In this document: positions 1 to 9,032 of the stretch, in pieces
Layout of the letters: each line of letters starts with the position of its first letter
Position numbering within the stretch: position 1 is the first letter of the stretch
DNA from: Natrinema amylolyticum
GTDB taxonomy: Archaea; Halobacteriota; Halobacteria; Halobacteriales; Natrialbaceae
DNA: 64,000 nucleotides
NCBI RefSeq assembly: GCF_020515625.1
Contig: NZ_JAIWPJ010000001.1
Location: 1,116,001 to 1,180,000, forward strand
Reading direction: 5' to 3'
The notes under the pieces: generated by a model
Told to the model about the DNA's origin: nothing
The model's database searches: none
The model's input: only the letters and a program-made list of their open reading frames with translations
Made by a program: the position numbers and the translations under genes

Positions 1-1
1 G

Positions 2-736
2 AGGACGCGACTCGAGTTCGAGGTGGCCGACGACTCGTTCGTCTTCGCTCGGCTCGCTCGCGAGAGCGATTGCGTGCTCTCCGTCGACGGAGGCGTTCGA
101 CAGCGCGAGGACGGCGCATCAGTGCTCGCGACCGTCGACGGTGCGTCGCCGGACGCCGTCGCGGCGACGGCCGAAACACTCGTCGGCGTCGAGCGTGCCC
201 AGGTCGTCAACAGCGGCGGAGCCGCCGACAGTGACGACAGCGAGGCGACAGACGACACTGATAGCGACGAGACCGGCGGTGCGATCCTCTTGTCCCTTTC
301 GCGGCCGGGTCTCGCTCTCCGACTCGCGGACCACGGCGTGGTGTTGCGAGGCATCGAGGCGACCCCCTCGAGCACTCGCGTCGTGGTCGACGTTCCGCGA
401 TCCGTCGACGCGAGGGAGAGCGCCGACGTCGTCTCGACGGCGTTTTCGGCCGTCGAACTGCGGTCGAAACGGACCGTCGAGCGGACGACACCGCGGGACT
501 TCCGCTCGGAACTGCGCGAGCGACTCACCGACCGCCAGCTCGAAGTCGCCCAGTTCGCGTACCACGGCGACTACTTCGAATCGCCGCGCGAGAATTCGGG
601 CGAAGACGTCGCCGATGCGCTCGATATTTCGCCGGCGGCGTTCTACCGACACGTCCGAACCGTCCAGCGGGCGCTCTTCGATATCGTGTTCGACGAGATC
701 GGGATACCGGCAAAGCCGTCATCGGGGGTTGAATAG
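2..736 (+). CDS. Bacterio-opsin activator-type HTH_10 regulator, 5' end outside the window
   Basis: The frame is open from the first bases of the window, so the true start lies upstream; the first in-window start is GTG at 23. The C-terminal part, from about residue 167 of that version, begins [19 protein letters not shown] and carries the HTH_10 signature of haloarchaeal bacterio-opsin-activator (Bat-like) regulators, ending in a recognition helix region around [19 protein letters not shown]. The upstream portion matches the usual beta-rich sensor/bacterio-opsin activator domain. A DNA-binding transcription factor is therefore inferred; the target is unknown. A roughly 20-residue Asp/Ser/Thr-rich insert near residue 70 ([15 protein letters not shown]) is probably a disordered linker. 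Confidence 0.85.
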   Translation, partial: RTRLEFEVADDSFVFARLARESDCVLSVDGGVRQREDGASVLATVDGASPDAVAATAETLVGVERAQVVNSGGAADSDDSEATDDTDSDETGGAILLSLSRPGLALRLADHGVVLRGIEATPSSTRVVVDVPRSVDARESADVVSTAFSAVELRSKRTVERTTPRDFRSELRERLTDRQLEVAQFAYHGDYFESPRENSGEDVADALDISPAAFYRHVRTVQRALFDIVFDEIGIPAKPSSGVE

Positions 737-849
737 TGAACGGCACTGCGTCGGCGGCGCTAGCTATCTGACGGACACGTTCATCCTAATATCCCTATTA
801 TTCCTAGGTGCGACAACAGCTGCGAGCACGACTGCTCGCCGTCTCCCCC

Positions 850-996
850 ATGAACCAGAAAGACGCGGAACTCGATACGCAGACGGAATCGACCTACGAA
901 TGCTTCGATTGCGGAACCGTCGTCCGTGCGGCGGCGCCGGACGCCTGTCCCGAGTGCGGTGCCGAGATGCGGAATCGACGCACACCGATCGAGTGA
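850..996 (+). CDS. Rubrerythrin-type zinc ribbon small protein
   Basis: A 48-residue protein with a compact rubredoxin/rubrerythrin-like knuckle: CFDCGTVV then CPECGAEM, four cysteines spaced for one zinc or iron. The open frame extends to 808, but ATG 850 gives the usual size of this haloarchaeal family. It stops two bases before the glutamate dehydrogenase start, so the two are almost certainly cotranscribed. AT-rich sequence just upstream (around 785-805, TAATATCCCTATTATT) is a plausible promoter for both. Function unknown; an electron-transfer or regulatory partner of the neighbouring dehydrogenase is only a guess from context. Confidence 0.75.
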   Translation: MNQKDAELDTQTESTYECFDCGTVVRAAAPDACPECGAEMRNRRTPIE

Positions 997-998
997 GC

Positions 999-2324
999 AT
1001 GTCCTCTCAGGAACGTTCGTCGACGCCGACCCGGGAAGCGACGGCCGCATCGACCGATCCGGAGACTGCACTCGAGACCGCGCGCCGACAGCTCGACCGC
1101 GTCGCCGCCCAGTTAGACGTCGACGACGCCGTCATCGAGCGCCTCGAGCATCCCGCAGCGGTCCACGAGGTGACCGTCCCCCTCGAGCGCGACGACGGGA
1201 GCGTCGAGGTCTTCACCGGCTACAGGGCCCAGCACGACAGCGTCCGCGGCCCCTACAAGGGCGGGCTGCGGTACCATCCCGACGTGACCCGCGACGAGTG
1301 CGTCGGCCTGTCGATGTGGATGTCCTGGAAGTGTGCGGTGATGGACCTCCCCTTCGGCGGCGCGAAAGGCGGCATCGTCGTCGAGCCCAAGTCGTTGAGC
1401 GACGACGAGAAAGAACGGCTCACGCGTCGGTTCGCACAGGAGATCCGCGACGTGATCGGGCCGAACACTGACATCCCCGCGCCGGATATGGGCACCGACC
1501 CGCAGACGATGGCGTGGCTGATGGACGCCTACAGCATGCAGGAGGGCGAAACGATTCCCGGCGTCGTCACCGGCAAGCCGCCGGTCGTCGGCGGCAGCTA
1601 CGGCCGGGAGGAAGCGCCGGGTCGGAGCGTCGCCATCGTCACGCGGGAGACCTGCGAGTACTACGACTACCCGCTCGCCGAGACGACCGTCGCCGTCCAG
1701 GGCTTCGGCAGCGTCGGCGCGAACGCCGCCCGCCTGCTCGCGGAGTGGGGCGCGACCGTCGTCGCCGTCTCAGACGTCAACGGCGCGGTCTACGACCCCG
1801 ACGGGATCGACGTCGCCGACATTCCCTCTCACGACGAGGAACCGGAAGCGGTGACCGAGTTCGCGACCAGCGTCGGAGACGGCACTGACGGCGTGCGCCG
1901 GCTCTCGAACGACGACCTCCTCGAGTTAGACGTCGACGTCCTCGTTCCGGCCGCGGTCGGCAACGTCATCACCGCTGACAACGCCGACGCGATCGCCGCC
2001 GATATCGTCGTCGAGGGCGCGAACGGTCCGACGACGTTCGCCGCCGACACCATCTTAGCGGAACGCGGGATTCGCGTGATCCCGGACATCCTCGCGAACG
2101 CGGGCGGCGTCACGGTCAGCTACTTCGAGTGGCTCCAGGACATCAACCGCCGCGCGTGGTCCCTCGAGCGGGTCAACGAGGAACTCGAGTCCGAGATGGT
2201 GACGGCCTGGACCGCGCTGAAAGACGAGGTCGAAGAGCGGAACGTGACGTGGCGCGATGCTGCGTACGCGGTCGCGCTCGATCGAATCGCCGAGGCACAC
2301 GAGATGCGCGGCCTCTGGCCGTAA
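999..2324 (+). CDS. gdhB: Glutamate dehydrogenase
   Basis: A 441-residue Glu/Leu/Phe/Val dehydrogenase, which interconverts glutamate with 2-oxoglutarate and ammonium using NAD(P). The substrate half has [11 protein letters not shown] near residue 84 and [18 protein letters not shown] near 108, containing the substrate-binding and catalytic lysines, followed by [17 protein letters not shown]. The Rossmann half has [17 protein letters not shown] near residue 235. ATG 999 was chosen because the longer open frame (from 141) is an out-of-frame shadow of the HTH_10 gene. Length is normal for haloarchaeal GdhB (about 430). Residues 1-30 are a Ser/Thr/Ala-rich tail. Cofactor preference cannot be read with certainty. 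Confidence 0.95.
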   Translation: MSSQERSSTPTREATAASTDPETALETARRQLDRVAAQLDVDDAVIERLEHPAAVHEVTVPLERDDGSVEVFTGYRAQHDSVRGPYKGGLRYHPDVTRDECVGLSMWMSWKCAVMDLPFGGAKGGIVVEPKSLSDDEKERLTRRFAQEIRDVIGPNTDIPAPDMGTDPQTMAWLMDAYSMQEGETIPGVVTGKPPVVGGSYGREEAPGRSVAIVTRETCEYYDYPLAETTVAVQGFGSVGANAARLLAEWGATVVAVSDVNGAVYDPDGIDVADIPSHDEEPEAVTEFATSVGDGTDGVRRLSNDDLLELDVDVLVPAAVGNVITADNADAIAADIVVEGANGPTTFAADTILAERGIRVIPDILANAGGVTVSYFEWLQDINRRAWSLERVNEELESEMVTAWTALKDEVEERNVTWRDAAYAVALDRIAEAHEMRGLWP

Positions 2325-2496
2325 CTGAGCGAGTTTGTCGAATCGTGGTGGGACCGTTTCACTTGTCACTCTTTGTTCAGAGGGAACCACGAAACGCACG
2401 GTGCGTACAGGTGTCTCGATAGCGTCAGCTCGGTGTGTAACCGTCTGAAAAATCAAGATCGTTGTTCGTCGCTGTGAGCGACGGTGTGTCCCGGTA

Positions 2497-2703
2497 TTAC
2501 TGCCGGACGACGTTCGCCGCGCGAGGTCCCTTCGGCGAGGACTCGATGTCGAACTCGACCTCAGTACCTTCCGTGAGGTCCTCGCCGCCGACGTCCTCCA
2601 TGTGGAAGAAGACGTCTTCGTCGTCGTCGAGGTCGCCGTCGTCAGTCGAAATGAAACCGTAGCCGCCTGTGTCGTTGAAGAAATCAACGTTACCGTTTGC
2701 CAT
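2497..2703 (-). CDS. cspA: Cold-shock domain protein
   Basis: A 68-residue single cold-shock domain, an RNA/ssDNA-binding OB fold. RNP1-like GGYGFIST and RNP2-like VFFHMEDV are both present. Haloarchaeal CspA proteins are usually about 64 residues; this one has a few extra Asp residues in the loop between them (DDGDLDDDEDV). ATG 2703 is preferred over the upstream in-frame ATG at 2712, because a TATA-like GGTTATCC lies about 33 bases upstream and the family begins MANG. Monocistronic. Likely an RNA chaperone, possibly constitutive. Confidence 0.93.
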   Translation of the reverse strand: MANGNVDFFNDTGGYGFISTDDGDLDDDEDVFFHMEDVGGEDLTEGTEVEFDIESSPKGPRAANVVRQ

Positions 2704-3014
2704 TACAAACAAATGTAGGGGTGAGTGAGGGATAACCCTTCCGAGGGTCGAGGTACCACGACTCCCCGTAATACATTTGCAGACGAACGTACCGAATCGC
2801 TCGACCCGATTCGCTCACGACGTTCGCGAAGGCCTCGCACGGCTTCGTGCCACGACTCACAGTCGTTCGCGGTTCCCTGCGCTCACCGCTTCCAATACCG
2901 AGGCCGTCACTTCGTTCAGGCCTCGCAGTTCGCCGTAGTCCAGCGCGCGCCATCGCATGTAGGGTAACCGATTGCTGCAGTCCGTCGTTCGTCCGGATCG
3001 ACCGGGAGCCCGGT
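2704..3014. other. Intergenic region rich in small stem-loops
   Basis: About 310 bases between cspA and the phosphoribosyltransferase. The left edge carries the cspA promoter. The rest shows short inverted repeats, for example ACGACT-CAC-AGTCGT at 2852-2866 and GCACG-GCTT-CGTGC at 2837-2850, and repeated GGCCTCGCA words. Open frames across it (either strand) are Arg/Ser-rich and look like chance frames. I see no gene here; it resembles the dispersed, palindrome-rich filler seen also at 52.1-52.4 kb. Confidence 0.5.
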
Positions 3015-3644
3015 TCACGATTCTCGATCCAGGTACTCGAGCGCCTCCTCGTCGCTCACCTGACCGAAGGTCCGGTAGAACTGGCCGACGGCGCGGAAGT
3101 CGGCGGGCGTCTCGAGGGCGATCACCGCGTCGGCCTCCCGCTCCAAGTCGTCGACGGCCCGCGGTGAGCCCACGGGGATGGCCAGGCCGACCCAGTCGGC
3201 CCCGGTGTCCTGGACCTGTCGGAGGCAGGCCGTCGCGGTCGCGCCGGTCGCGACGCCGTCGTCGACGAGCAGGACTCGCTGTCCCTGCAGGTCGGGCAGG
3301 TCGTCCGTGTCGCGGTATCGGTCCGCCTTCTCGCGCGCGTTGTCGGCTTCCTCGGCCCGGACCTCCTCGAGATACTCCTCGGAAGCGTTCACCCGATCGA
3401 TCAGATCGTCGTTGTACCAGACGCTCCCGTCGCTCGCGACTGCGCCGAGCGCCAACTCGGGGTTCTGTGGTGCCCCCATTTTCCGTGCGACGACGACGTC
3501 GAGGTCGGCGTCGAGCGCGTCGGCGACCGGCCGCGCGACGGGCAGGGCGCCGCGGGGAATCCCGAGGACGACGTCGACCGCGAAGTCACGGGCCTCGAGT
3601 TCCGCTGCGAGGCGTTCGCCCGCGTCGGTTCTGTCGTCGAACAT
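3015..3644 (-). CDS. Phosphoribosyltransferase family protein
   Basis: A 209-residue type I phosphoribosyltransferase-fold protein. The PRPP-binding loop is clear near residues 116-131: VLLVDDGVATGATATA, two acidic residues followed by the TGAT turn. The N-terminal part (VVLGIPRGALPVARPVADAL, then VVARKMGAPQNPELALGAV) is typical of stand-alone haloarchaeal proteins of this group that lie outside the classical purine and pyrimidine salvage enzymes. The substrate base cannot be predicted. Single gene, convergent with nothing close; ATG 3644 is the only sensible start. Confidence 0.85.
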   Translation of the reverse strand: MFDDRTDAGERLAAELEARDFAVDVVLGIPRGALPVARPVADALDADLDVVVARKMGAPQNPELALGAVASDGSVWYNDDLIDRVNASEEYLEEVRAEEADNAREKADRYRDTDDLPDLQGQRVLLVDDGVATGATATACLRQVQDTGADWVGLAIPVGSPRAVDDLEREADAVIALETPADFRAVGQFYRTFGQVSDEEALEYLDRES

Positions 3645-3767
3645 GGTTCTGGGGAAGACTACGGCAGCGGTATACTATGCGTTTACGTCGCACACGCCGG
3701 GCGGACGCGAATCGAACCGGAACACGCCTGCCGAACGCCTACACGGTGTCGTTTCGGGAGGGGTGGT

Positions 3768-4544
3768 ATGGGACGGCTCCAGCAAACGCTCTCGAACGTC
3801 AGCGACGAGACGGGACTCGACAACGGTCGCGTCGGAATCGTCGGCGGGAGCGTCGCGTATCCGAACCAGCCGGCGCTCGTCGGACGAGCCGCGCTCCGGA
3901 CCGGCTCCGATCACGTCCGGGCGTTCGTCTGCGAACCGATTTACGAGATCGTCGCGACTCACTCGCCGGACCTGCTCGTCGACCGCCACGGCCAGGAGGA
4001 GTTCTACGACGGCGCGATCGAACGCACGCTGGAAGTCAGCGAGTGGGCCGACGCGTTCGTGATCGGTCCCGGTCTCGTCGACGCCGAGCCCGATGCAGTG
4101 CGCGAGGCGGTCGATCGCATCGAGATTCCGATCGTCGTCGACGCGCTGGCGATCGAACCCGCGCTCGAGGCGGACCTCTCGAACGCCATCCTGACGCCCA
4201 GCGGTGCCGAGGACGACCCGATCTACGAGGCCTACGGCTCGCTCGAGACGTTTTCGGAGGAGACGGGCGCGGTCATCACGCTCACGGGCGACGTCGACGA
4301 GATCGTCGCCGAGGGCGAGCGGATCGAAAACGAGACGGGAACGTCGGCGTTGACCGTCGCCGGAACCGGGGACACGATGGCCGGCATCATGGCCTCGCTG
4401 CTCGGCCAGGGGATGGATCGCCGCGAGGCCGCCGAACTCGGCACGTGGGTCCTCGGCAAGACCGGCGAACTCGCGACGGCCGAGTACGGCCCCGGCGTCG
4501 TCGCGACCGACGTCATCGAGCGGATTCCGAAGGCGATCCGCTAG
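3768..4544 (+). CDS. NAD(P)HX dehydratase-like protein (ribokinase fold)
   Basis: A 258-residue YjeF-C/NnrD-like carbohydrate-kinase-fold protein. Visible are GRVGIVGGSVAYPNQPALVGRAA near the N-terminus (substrate/ATP-loop start), DAFVIGPGL in the middle, ILTPSGAE, and the phosphate-binding AGTGDTMAGIMASLLGQG near residues 198-215 with the catalytic Asp. Such enzymes use ADP or ATP to dehydrate damaged, hydrated NAD(P)H. The protein lacks the N-terminal epimerase half that is fused in the two-domain form. ATG 3768 is preceded by GGAGGGG, a good ribosome-binding site. Alternative: another ribokinase-like hydroxymethylpyrimidine or sugar kinase; less likely. Confidence 0.78.
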   Translation: MGRLQQTLSNVSDETGLDNGRVGIVGGSVAYPNQPALVGRAALRTGSDHVRAFVCEPIYEIVATHSPDLLVDRHGQEEFYDGAIERTLEVSEWADAFVIGPGLVDAEPDAVREAVDRIEIPIVVDALAIEPALEADLSNAILTPSGAEDDPIYEAYGSLETFSEETGAVITLTGDVDEIVAEGERIENETGTSALTVAGTGDTMAGIMASLLGQGMDRREAAELGTWVLGKTGELATAEYGPGVVATDVIERIPKAIR

Positions 4545-4561
4545 CCGTTCCGGAGTCGACT

Positions 4562-5245
4562 TCACTGGTCGATCGAGAGCGACGGATCCCGTCGGCGTCG
4601 AAGTCGCCCGCGAACGATCGGCGTCACCGGAAACACCCCGACGCTGACTCGCTCCAGCTCGAGGACGTCGAACGCGTCGTGTCCGACGAACCGCTCGACC
4701 GTCTCGCGGTTCAACTGGCAGCCGCCCGCAGCACGTTCCCACACCGGATTCAGGCGGTCCTGTGCCCGCGCGCGCCAGCCGTCGTTTCGGACGTGCTCGA
4801 GGAATCGCAGTTCGCCGCCGGGTTTCAGGACGCGGGCGACCTCCTCGAGCGCCGCGTCGGGGTCGCCGATGGTACAGAAGACCAGACTCGAGAGCACCGC
4901 GTCGAAGGCGTCGTCGGCGTACGGCAGCGACTCGGCGCGAGCGTCGCGGAGGTGGACCTGCACGTCGGATCGCTCGGCCGTCCCGGCCGCCCGGCGTCGC
5001 ATGTTCGGATCCGGCTCGACCGCGTGGTACTCGAGGTCGGCATCGCCGGCGTCGGCCGCGTAGGGAATCATCGCGCCGGTGCCCGCGCCGAGGTCGAGGA
5101 CGCGCCCGGAGAGGTCGGCCGCGAGGTATTCCCGGTGCGGACCGATGAGGAACCGGTCCGGCATGAACCGGTCGTAGAGGGCTGCAAACAGTGGGTGTTC
5201 GATCCGCCGCTCGCCCATCGTGCGCCGTGACTTGCAGTCTGCCAT
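4562..5245 (-). CDS. Class I SAM-dependent methyltransferase
   Basis: Motif I, VLDLGAGTGAMIPYA, sits near residue 45, followed by an acidic YHAVEPDP motif II and LPYADDAFDAVLSSLVFCTI, the pattern of UbiE/COQ5-like methyltransferases. VLKPGGELRFLEHVR is the post-motif region. The open frame reaches 5380, but its first 45 residues are Cys/Ser-rich and unlike the family. I take ATG 5245 (MADCKSRRTMGERR); ATG 5218 (MGERRIEHPLF) is equally possible and gives 218 residues. Substrate unknown. The gene is convergent with the NAD(P)HX gene, 17 bases apart. Confidence 0.8.
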   Translation of the reverse strand: MADCKSRRTMGERRIEHPLFAALYDRFMPDRFLIGPHREYLAADLSGRVLDLGAGTGAMIPYAADAGDADLEYHAVEPDPNMRRRAAGTAERSDVQVHLRDARAESLPYADDAFDAVLSSLVFCTIGDPDAALEEVARVLKPGGELRFLEHVRNDGWRARAQDRLNPVWERAAGGCQLNRETVERFVGHDAFDVLELERVSVGVFPVTPIVRGRLRRRRDPSLSIDQ

Positions 5246-5660
5246 CCGTGTCTCGGTGCAACTGACGGCAACCTGACTGAAACTCGTTTTCCCGTCGGTA
5301 CTCGAGACCTCGTGCACGAGTTCGAGAGAGACCGTTCGGTGGCCCGATCGGCAGGCAGGATAGGAGAGACAAGACGTCACTGTAACAGCCGAATTGAGCA
5401 GCCGGCGTTCGGTGGCGCGCGCTGGCGGCCGGCCGAGCGGTAGCGAGGACGGCCGACGATACTGCGCGAGGGATGAGTGAGCGAGCCTGCGAGCGAGCGA
5501 ATCGGCTGGGGAGGGCGGTGGCGATTCCCCGTTGCCACGATAGCAGGACGCTCCGTTTCACCCGTTTCCCGCAGAATCTATCTCACTCGAGAATCTATCC
5601 CACTCGAGAAGGCGCATCGTCTCGAGTGGTTTTATGGCCGGAGGTCCCGGTAACAGCCGT
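5246..5660. other. Divergent intergenic region with repeats before the aminotransferase
   Basis: 415 bases between two divergent genes. Near its right end is a 17-bp tandem direct repeat (AGAATCTATCTCACTCG and AGAATCTATCCCACTCG, 5573-5606) overlapping a perfect 9-bp inverted repeat CCACTCGAG...CTCGAGTGG (5600-5608 and 5621-5629). A TATA-like GGTTTTATGG follows at 5628-5637, 24-33 bases before the aminotransferase ATG. The arrangement suggests promoter plus operator. The remainder is GC-rich with no credible gene. Confidence 0.5.
5628..5637 (+). promoter_or_regulatory. TATA box of the class V aminotransferase gene
   Basis: GGTTTTATGG lies 24-33 bases upstream of ATG 5661, the spacing expected for a leaderless haloarchaeal transcript. 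The right arm of an inverted repeat (CTCGAGTGG) abuts it, so a bound repressor or activator would contact TFB/TBP. Confidence 0.6.
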
Positions 5661-6737
5661 ATGCCCGACGATCGACTGCGCATGACGCCCGGTCCGACCG
5701 AGGTGCCGGCGGCCGTCCGCGAGCGGATGAGCGAATCGACGCCGAACCCCGACGTCGAGCCCGAGTTCTTCGCGTTCTATCGCGACCTCACGAGCGAACT
5801 CGAGGCGATCTACGGCGGCGACGATATCGCGATCCTCGGCGGCGAGGGCATCCTCGGGCTCGAGGCCGCCATCGCGTCGCTGGTCGAACCCGGCGACCGG
5901 GTGCTGTGCATCTCGAACGGGCTCTACGGTGAGGGGTTCGCCGACTTCGTCGAGATGTACGACGGCGAAGCGGTGCTCTGTGACGCGCCGTGGCGGGAGC
6001 CCCTCGATCTCGATGCGATCGAGTCCGAACTCGAGGACGGGTCGTTCGACGTGGCGACGATGGTCCACTGCGAGACACCGACGGGCGTCCTGAACGACAT
6101 CGAACCGGTCCTCGAGGTGCTCGAGGACCACGACGTCATCAGCGTCGTCGACGCGGTCTCTTCGCTCGGCGGGGTTCCGGTCCCGACCGAAACGATCGAC
6201 GTCTGTCTCGGCGCCTCCCAGAAGTGTTTCAGCGCGCCGCCGGGGCTGACCGTCTGCTCGGTTAGTGACCGCGCCTGGCGAAAGATCGAGTCGTTCGAGA
6301 CCGAGAGTCTGTACACCGACCTCGAGCCGTGGCGCGACGCCGCCGACGAGGAGTGGTTCCCCTACACCCACCTGTCGTCGAACCTGTACGGACTCGACAC
6401 CGCGATCGACCTGCTGCTCGAGGAGGGGCTCGGAGACGTCTTCGAGCGCCACGAGGCGGCCGCGACTCGGTGTCGCGAGCGTGCGGCCGAACTCGGGCTC
6501 TCCGTCTACCCCGACGACGCGCGGTCGTCACCGACCGTGACGGCGCTCGAGGTCCCCGGCCGAGCGACGGCCCTCCAGCAGACCCTAGCCGACGAGCACG
6601 ATATCGTCCTCGCGACCGGCCTCGGCGACCTCGAAGCCGACGTGCTCCGAATCGGCCACATGGGCCACAACGCGCGCCTCGAGCGCGTCGACCGGACGAT
6701 GGACGCGCTCGAGGCCGTCCTCTCGGTCCGAGACTGA
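5661..6737 (+). CDS. Class V aminotransferase (alanine-glyoxylate type)
   Basis: A 358-residue fold-type I PLP enzyme of the serine-pyruvate/alanine-glyoxylate aminotransferase family. The N-terminus, LRMTPGPTEVPAAVRERM, is the family hallmark. HCETPTGVLNDI and VDAVSSLGGVPV are PLP-contacting segments, and the Schiff-base lysine lies in GASQKCFSAPPG near residue 188. LRIGHMGHNA near the C-terminus holds the substrate-carboxylate Arg. ATG 5661 is used because ATG 5634 would start inside the TATA box. Role in glyoxylate, serine or glycine metabolism is inferred from family. Confidence 0.9.
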   Translation: MPDDRLRMTPGPTEVPAAVRERMSESTPNPDVEPEFFAFYRDLTSELEAIYGGDDIAILGGEGILGLEAAIASLVEPGDRVLCISNGLYGEGFADFVEMYDGEAVLCDAPWREPLDLDAIESELEDGSFDVATMVHCETPTGVLNDIEPVLEVLEDHDVISVVDAVSSLGGVPVPTETIDVCLGASQKCFSAPPGLTVCSVSDRAWRKIESFETESLYTDLEPWRDAADEEWFPYTHLSSNLYGLDTAIDLLLEEGLGDVFERHEAAATRCRERAAELGLSVYPDDARSSPTVTALEVPGRATALQQTLADEHDIVLATGLGDLEADVLRIGHMGHNARLERVDRTMDALEAVLSVRD

Positions 6738-7112
6738 ACGGTCACTGTACTCGATTGGTTCCGGATCGCCTCGGCGGCCGACCGTTCCGAAATCGATCAC
6801 TTCCTGACGGTCTGGCGAACTTGCCGTTCATTTCGCTCGCGAATCTATTTCCGAATACAATTAGTACTAGTGTTGTGGTCGGCGAACTGCCACGCCAGTT
6901 CAGTTTCTCGTGGACAATTGACCAATTCCCACTATCGATCGTATATTCTAAACGGGCCCTACAGCCGTTCTATCGGGAATTTTATCCTCTTTGACGGAAA
7001 CCGCCGTTCCCTATCCACGGAAGAAATACAATTAAAAAACAGAGCTAGGGACCCTAATAAAGACAAATAACAATTAAGGTCATTGGACCCCCTGGATTTG
7101 TGTAGACGTAGC
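6738..7112. other. AT-rich intergenic region upstream of cstA
   Basis: 375 bases, much more AT-rich than the flanks, especially 6840-7100 (for example AATACAATTAAAAAACAG and AAAGACAAATAACAATTAAGG). No coding frame is convincing. It likely carries the transcription terminator of the aminotransferase gene and a regulated promoter with a 5' leader for cstA; several AT blocks could serve as TATA elements, so I do not assign one. Confidence 0.5.
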
Positions 7113-8951
7113 ATGACACAGATAATCTGGATCATCGCGGCAGTACTGGTCACCTTTACCGTCGGCTACGTGGGGTACTCGCAGTACCTCACGCAGTTCG
7201 TCGAACTCGACGAGGAGGCGGAAACACCGGCCCACAAATACGAGGACGGACAGGAGTACGTCCCCTCGAAGAAACCGGTCCTGTTGGGTCACCACTACTC
7301 GAGTATCGCGGGTGGGGCCCCGATCGTGGGACCGATCACGGCCGGTGCCATCTGGGGGTGGGTGCCCGCGTTGCTGTGGATCGCACTCGGAAACCCGCTG
7401 ATGGGTGCCGTTCACGACTTCGTCTCGCTGTCGGGGAGTCTCCGTCACGAGGGGAAGTCGATCGGCTATATGATCGGTGAGTACGTCGGAAAGGGCGGCA
7501 AAAACATGCTGTTGTGGTTCGCGTTCCTGACGATCATGTTGGTCGTGGCAGTGTTCGCACTGGTCGTGGGAATCGTCTTCAACGCGTATCCACAGGTGGT
7601 AACGGCGTCCCTGCTCTACATCGGGCTGGCACTGGTGTTCGGCGTCTACCTCTACCAGTTCAACGGCCCGTTCATCCCCGGGACGATCCTGTTCGTCGGG
7701 GGCGTCTTCGCGGCCGTCTGGGTGGGGCTCGAGTACCCGCTGGCGCTGTTCGCCGGCGACTACCCGGCCGGGACGATCGTGCTGCTCGGCGGTGCCGGCG
7801 ACTGGGTGCCGGGAGCGGCCGCGCTCGGCGGTAACACAGCGGGATGGATTCCGGTCGTCATGATCTACGCCGCGATCGCGAGTGCACTCCCCGTGTGGGT
7901 GTTGCTCCAACCGCGCGACTACCTGTCGTCGTTCCTGCTGTACACCGGTGTCGGTGGGGCGATCGTCGCAATCATCGTCGGAACGCTCCTCGGAACGTCG
8001 TCCAGTCCGCTGGTCATCGACAGTTCCATCGGCGCGTTCGAAGGGTTCTGGGGCGTCGAAGGTGCCGGATTAGCACCGCTGTTCCCGCTCCTGTTCATTA
8101 CGATCGCCTGCGGGACGATCAGCGGATTCCACTCGCTCGTGTCCTCCGGGACGACCGCCAAACAACTCGACAACGAGACCGACGCCCGCTTGATCGGATA
8201 CGGGGGGATGCTCGGTGAAGGGCTCCTCGCGGCGGTCGCGCTCTCGACGCTCGCGGTGGCTGGCTTCGCCGACCCCGCGGGCGGGATCGGTGCCGCACTG
8301 CCGAACTTCGCCGAAGGCGGCGGTATCATCCTGACGAGCCTCGGTATTTCCGAGACCGTCGGCGCCGTGTTCATGGCGCTCGTCCTCTGTAGCTTCCTGC
8401 TCACGTCGACCGACACGGCCGTCCGTCTCGGTCGGTACATGATGGAAGAGCTCGTCGGCACGCCGGCAGGGCGCACCGATACGGGGCTGAACCTCGATCC
8501 GCGCTCGATCGCACGCGGTCGGTACACGAACCCGATCGTCCAGATCGTTCCCGCGTACCTGCTCGTCGTCTCCGGCCAGTGGGTCGTCCTCTGGCAGCTG
8601 TTCGGCGGCGCGAACCAGCTGCTCGCGGCGCTGGCGCTGCTCACCGCGACCGTTTGGCTCGCCAACTGGGACGACAACAAACAGCTCATCTCGACCGGCG
8701 TCCCGATGGCGATCATGGTCACGATCACTATCCTCGGGCTGTCGATTCTGGTGTTCTACGAGAACCTCTACCTGAACCTGATTCAGGGTGGCGCTGAGAC
8801 CTTCGGTGCACAGATCTCCGCAGTCGTGCAGATGGCTCTCGGTCTCGTCCTCATCGGCCTGGCGCTCGCGCTCGTCAGGCTGGGATACAGGAACATTCAG
8901 ACCGTCCGCAGTGGACCCGAGCGGCCTGCGGCCGAACCGGGCGACGACTAA
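7113..8951 (+). CDS. cstA: CstA family carbon-starvation/pyruvate-peptide transporter
   Basis: A 612-residue polytopic membrane protein with about 16 hydrophobic segments. Diagnostic CstA features: PVLLGHHYSSIAGGAPIVGP near residue 55, ALGNPLMGAVHDF, CGTISGFHSLVSSGTTAKQL around residue 335, SFLLTSTDTAVRLGRYMMEEL and LFGGANQLLAALALL. Bacterial relatives import peptides or pyruvate; the substrate here is inferred only. ATG 7113 gives a first transmembrane helix immediately (TQIIWIIAAVLVTFTVGYVG); a TTG at 7083 would add ten unlikely residues. Monocistronic, ends convergent to the next gene with a T-rich stretch (TTCGTTTTCTTTC, 8969-8981) as likely terminator. Confidence 0.93.
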   Translation: MTQIIWIIAAVLVTFTVGYVGYSQYLTQFVELDEEAETPAHKYEDGQEYVPSKKPVLLGHHYSSIAGGAPIVGPITAGAIWGWVPALLWIALGNPLMGAVHDFVSLSGSLRHEGKSIGYMIGEYVGKGGKNMLLWFAFLTIMLVVAVFALVVGIVFNAYPQVVTASLLYIGLALVFGVYLYQFNGPFIPGTILFVGGVFAAVWVGLEYPLALFAGDYPAGTIVLLGGAGDWVPGAAALGGNTAGWIPVVMIYAAIASALPVWVLLQPRDYLSSFLLYTGVGGAIVAIIVGTLLGTSSSPLVIDSSIGAFEGFWGVEGAGLAPLFPLLFITIACGTISGFHSLVSSGTTAKQLDNETDARLIGYGGMLGEGLLAAVALSTLAVAGFADPAGGIGAALPNFAEGGGIILTSLGISETVGAVFMALVLCSFLLTSTDTAVRLGRYMMEELVGTPAGRTDTGLNLDPRSIARGRYTNPIVQIVPAYLLVVSGQWVVLWQLFGGANQLLAALALLTATVWLANWDDNKQLISTGVPMAIMVTITILGLSILVFYENLYLNLIQGGAETFGAQISAVVQMALGLVLIGLALALVRLGYRNIQTVRSGPERPAAEPGDD

Positions 8952-9032
8952 CGGCCGTCGATTCACGTTCGTTTTCTTTCAGCCGCCGGCTGCGACACAT
9001 CGGGAGAACAGTCCGACCTCACCGCCGCGTCG

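Noticed and set aside
2690-2953. An 87-codon open frame on the minus strand over the cspA promoter
   Set aside because: It overlaps the cspA start and promoter and encodes an Arg-rich sequence from palindromic intergenic DNA.
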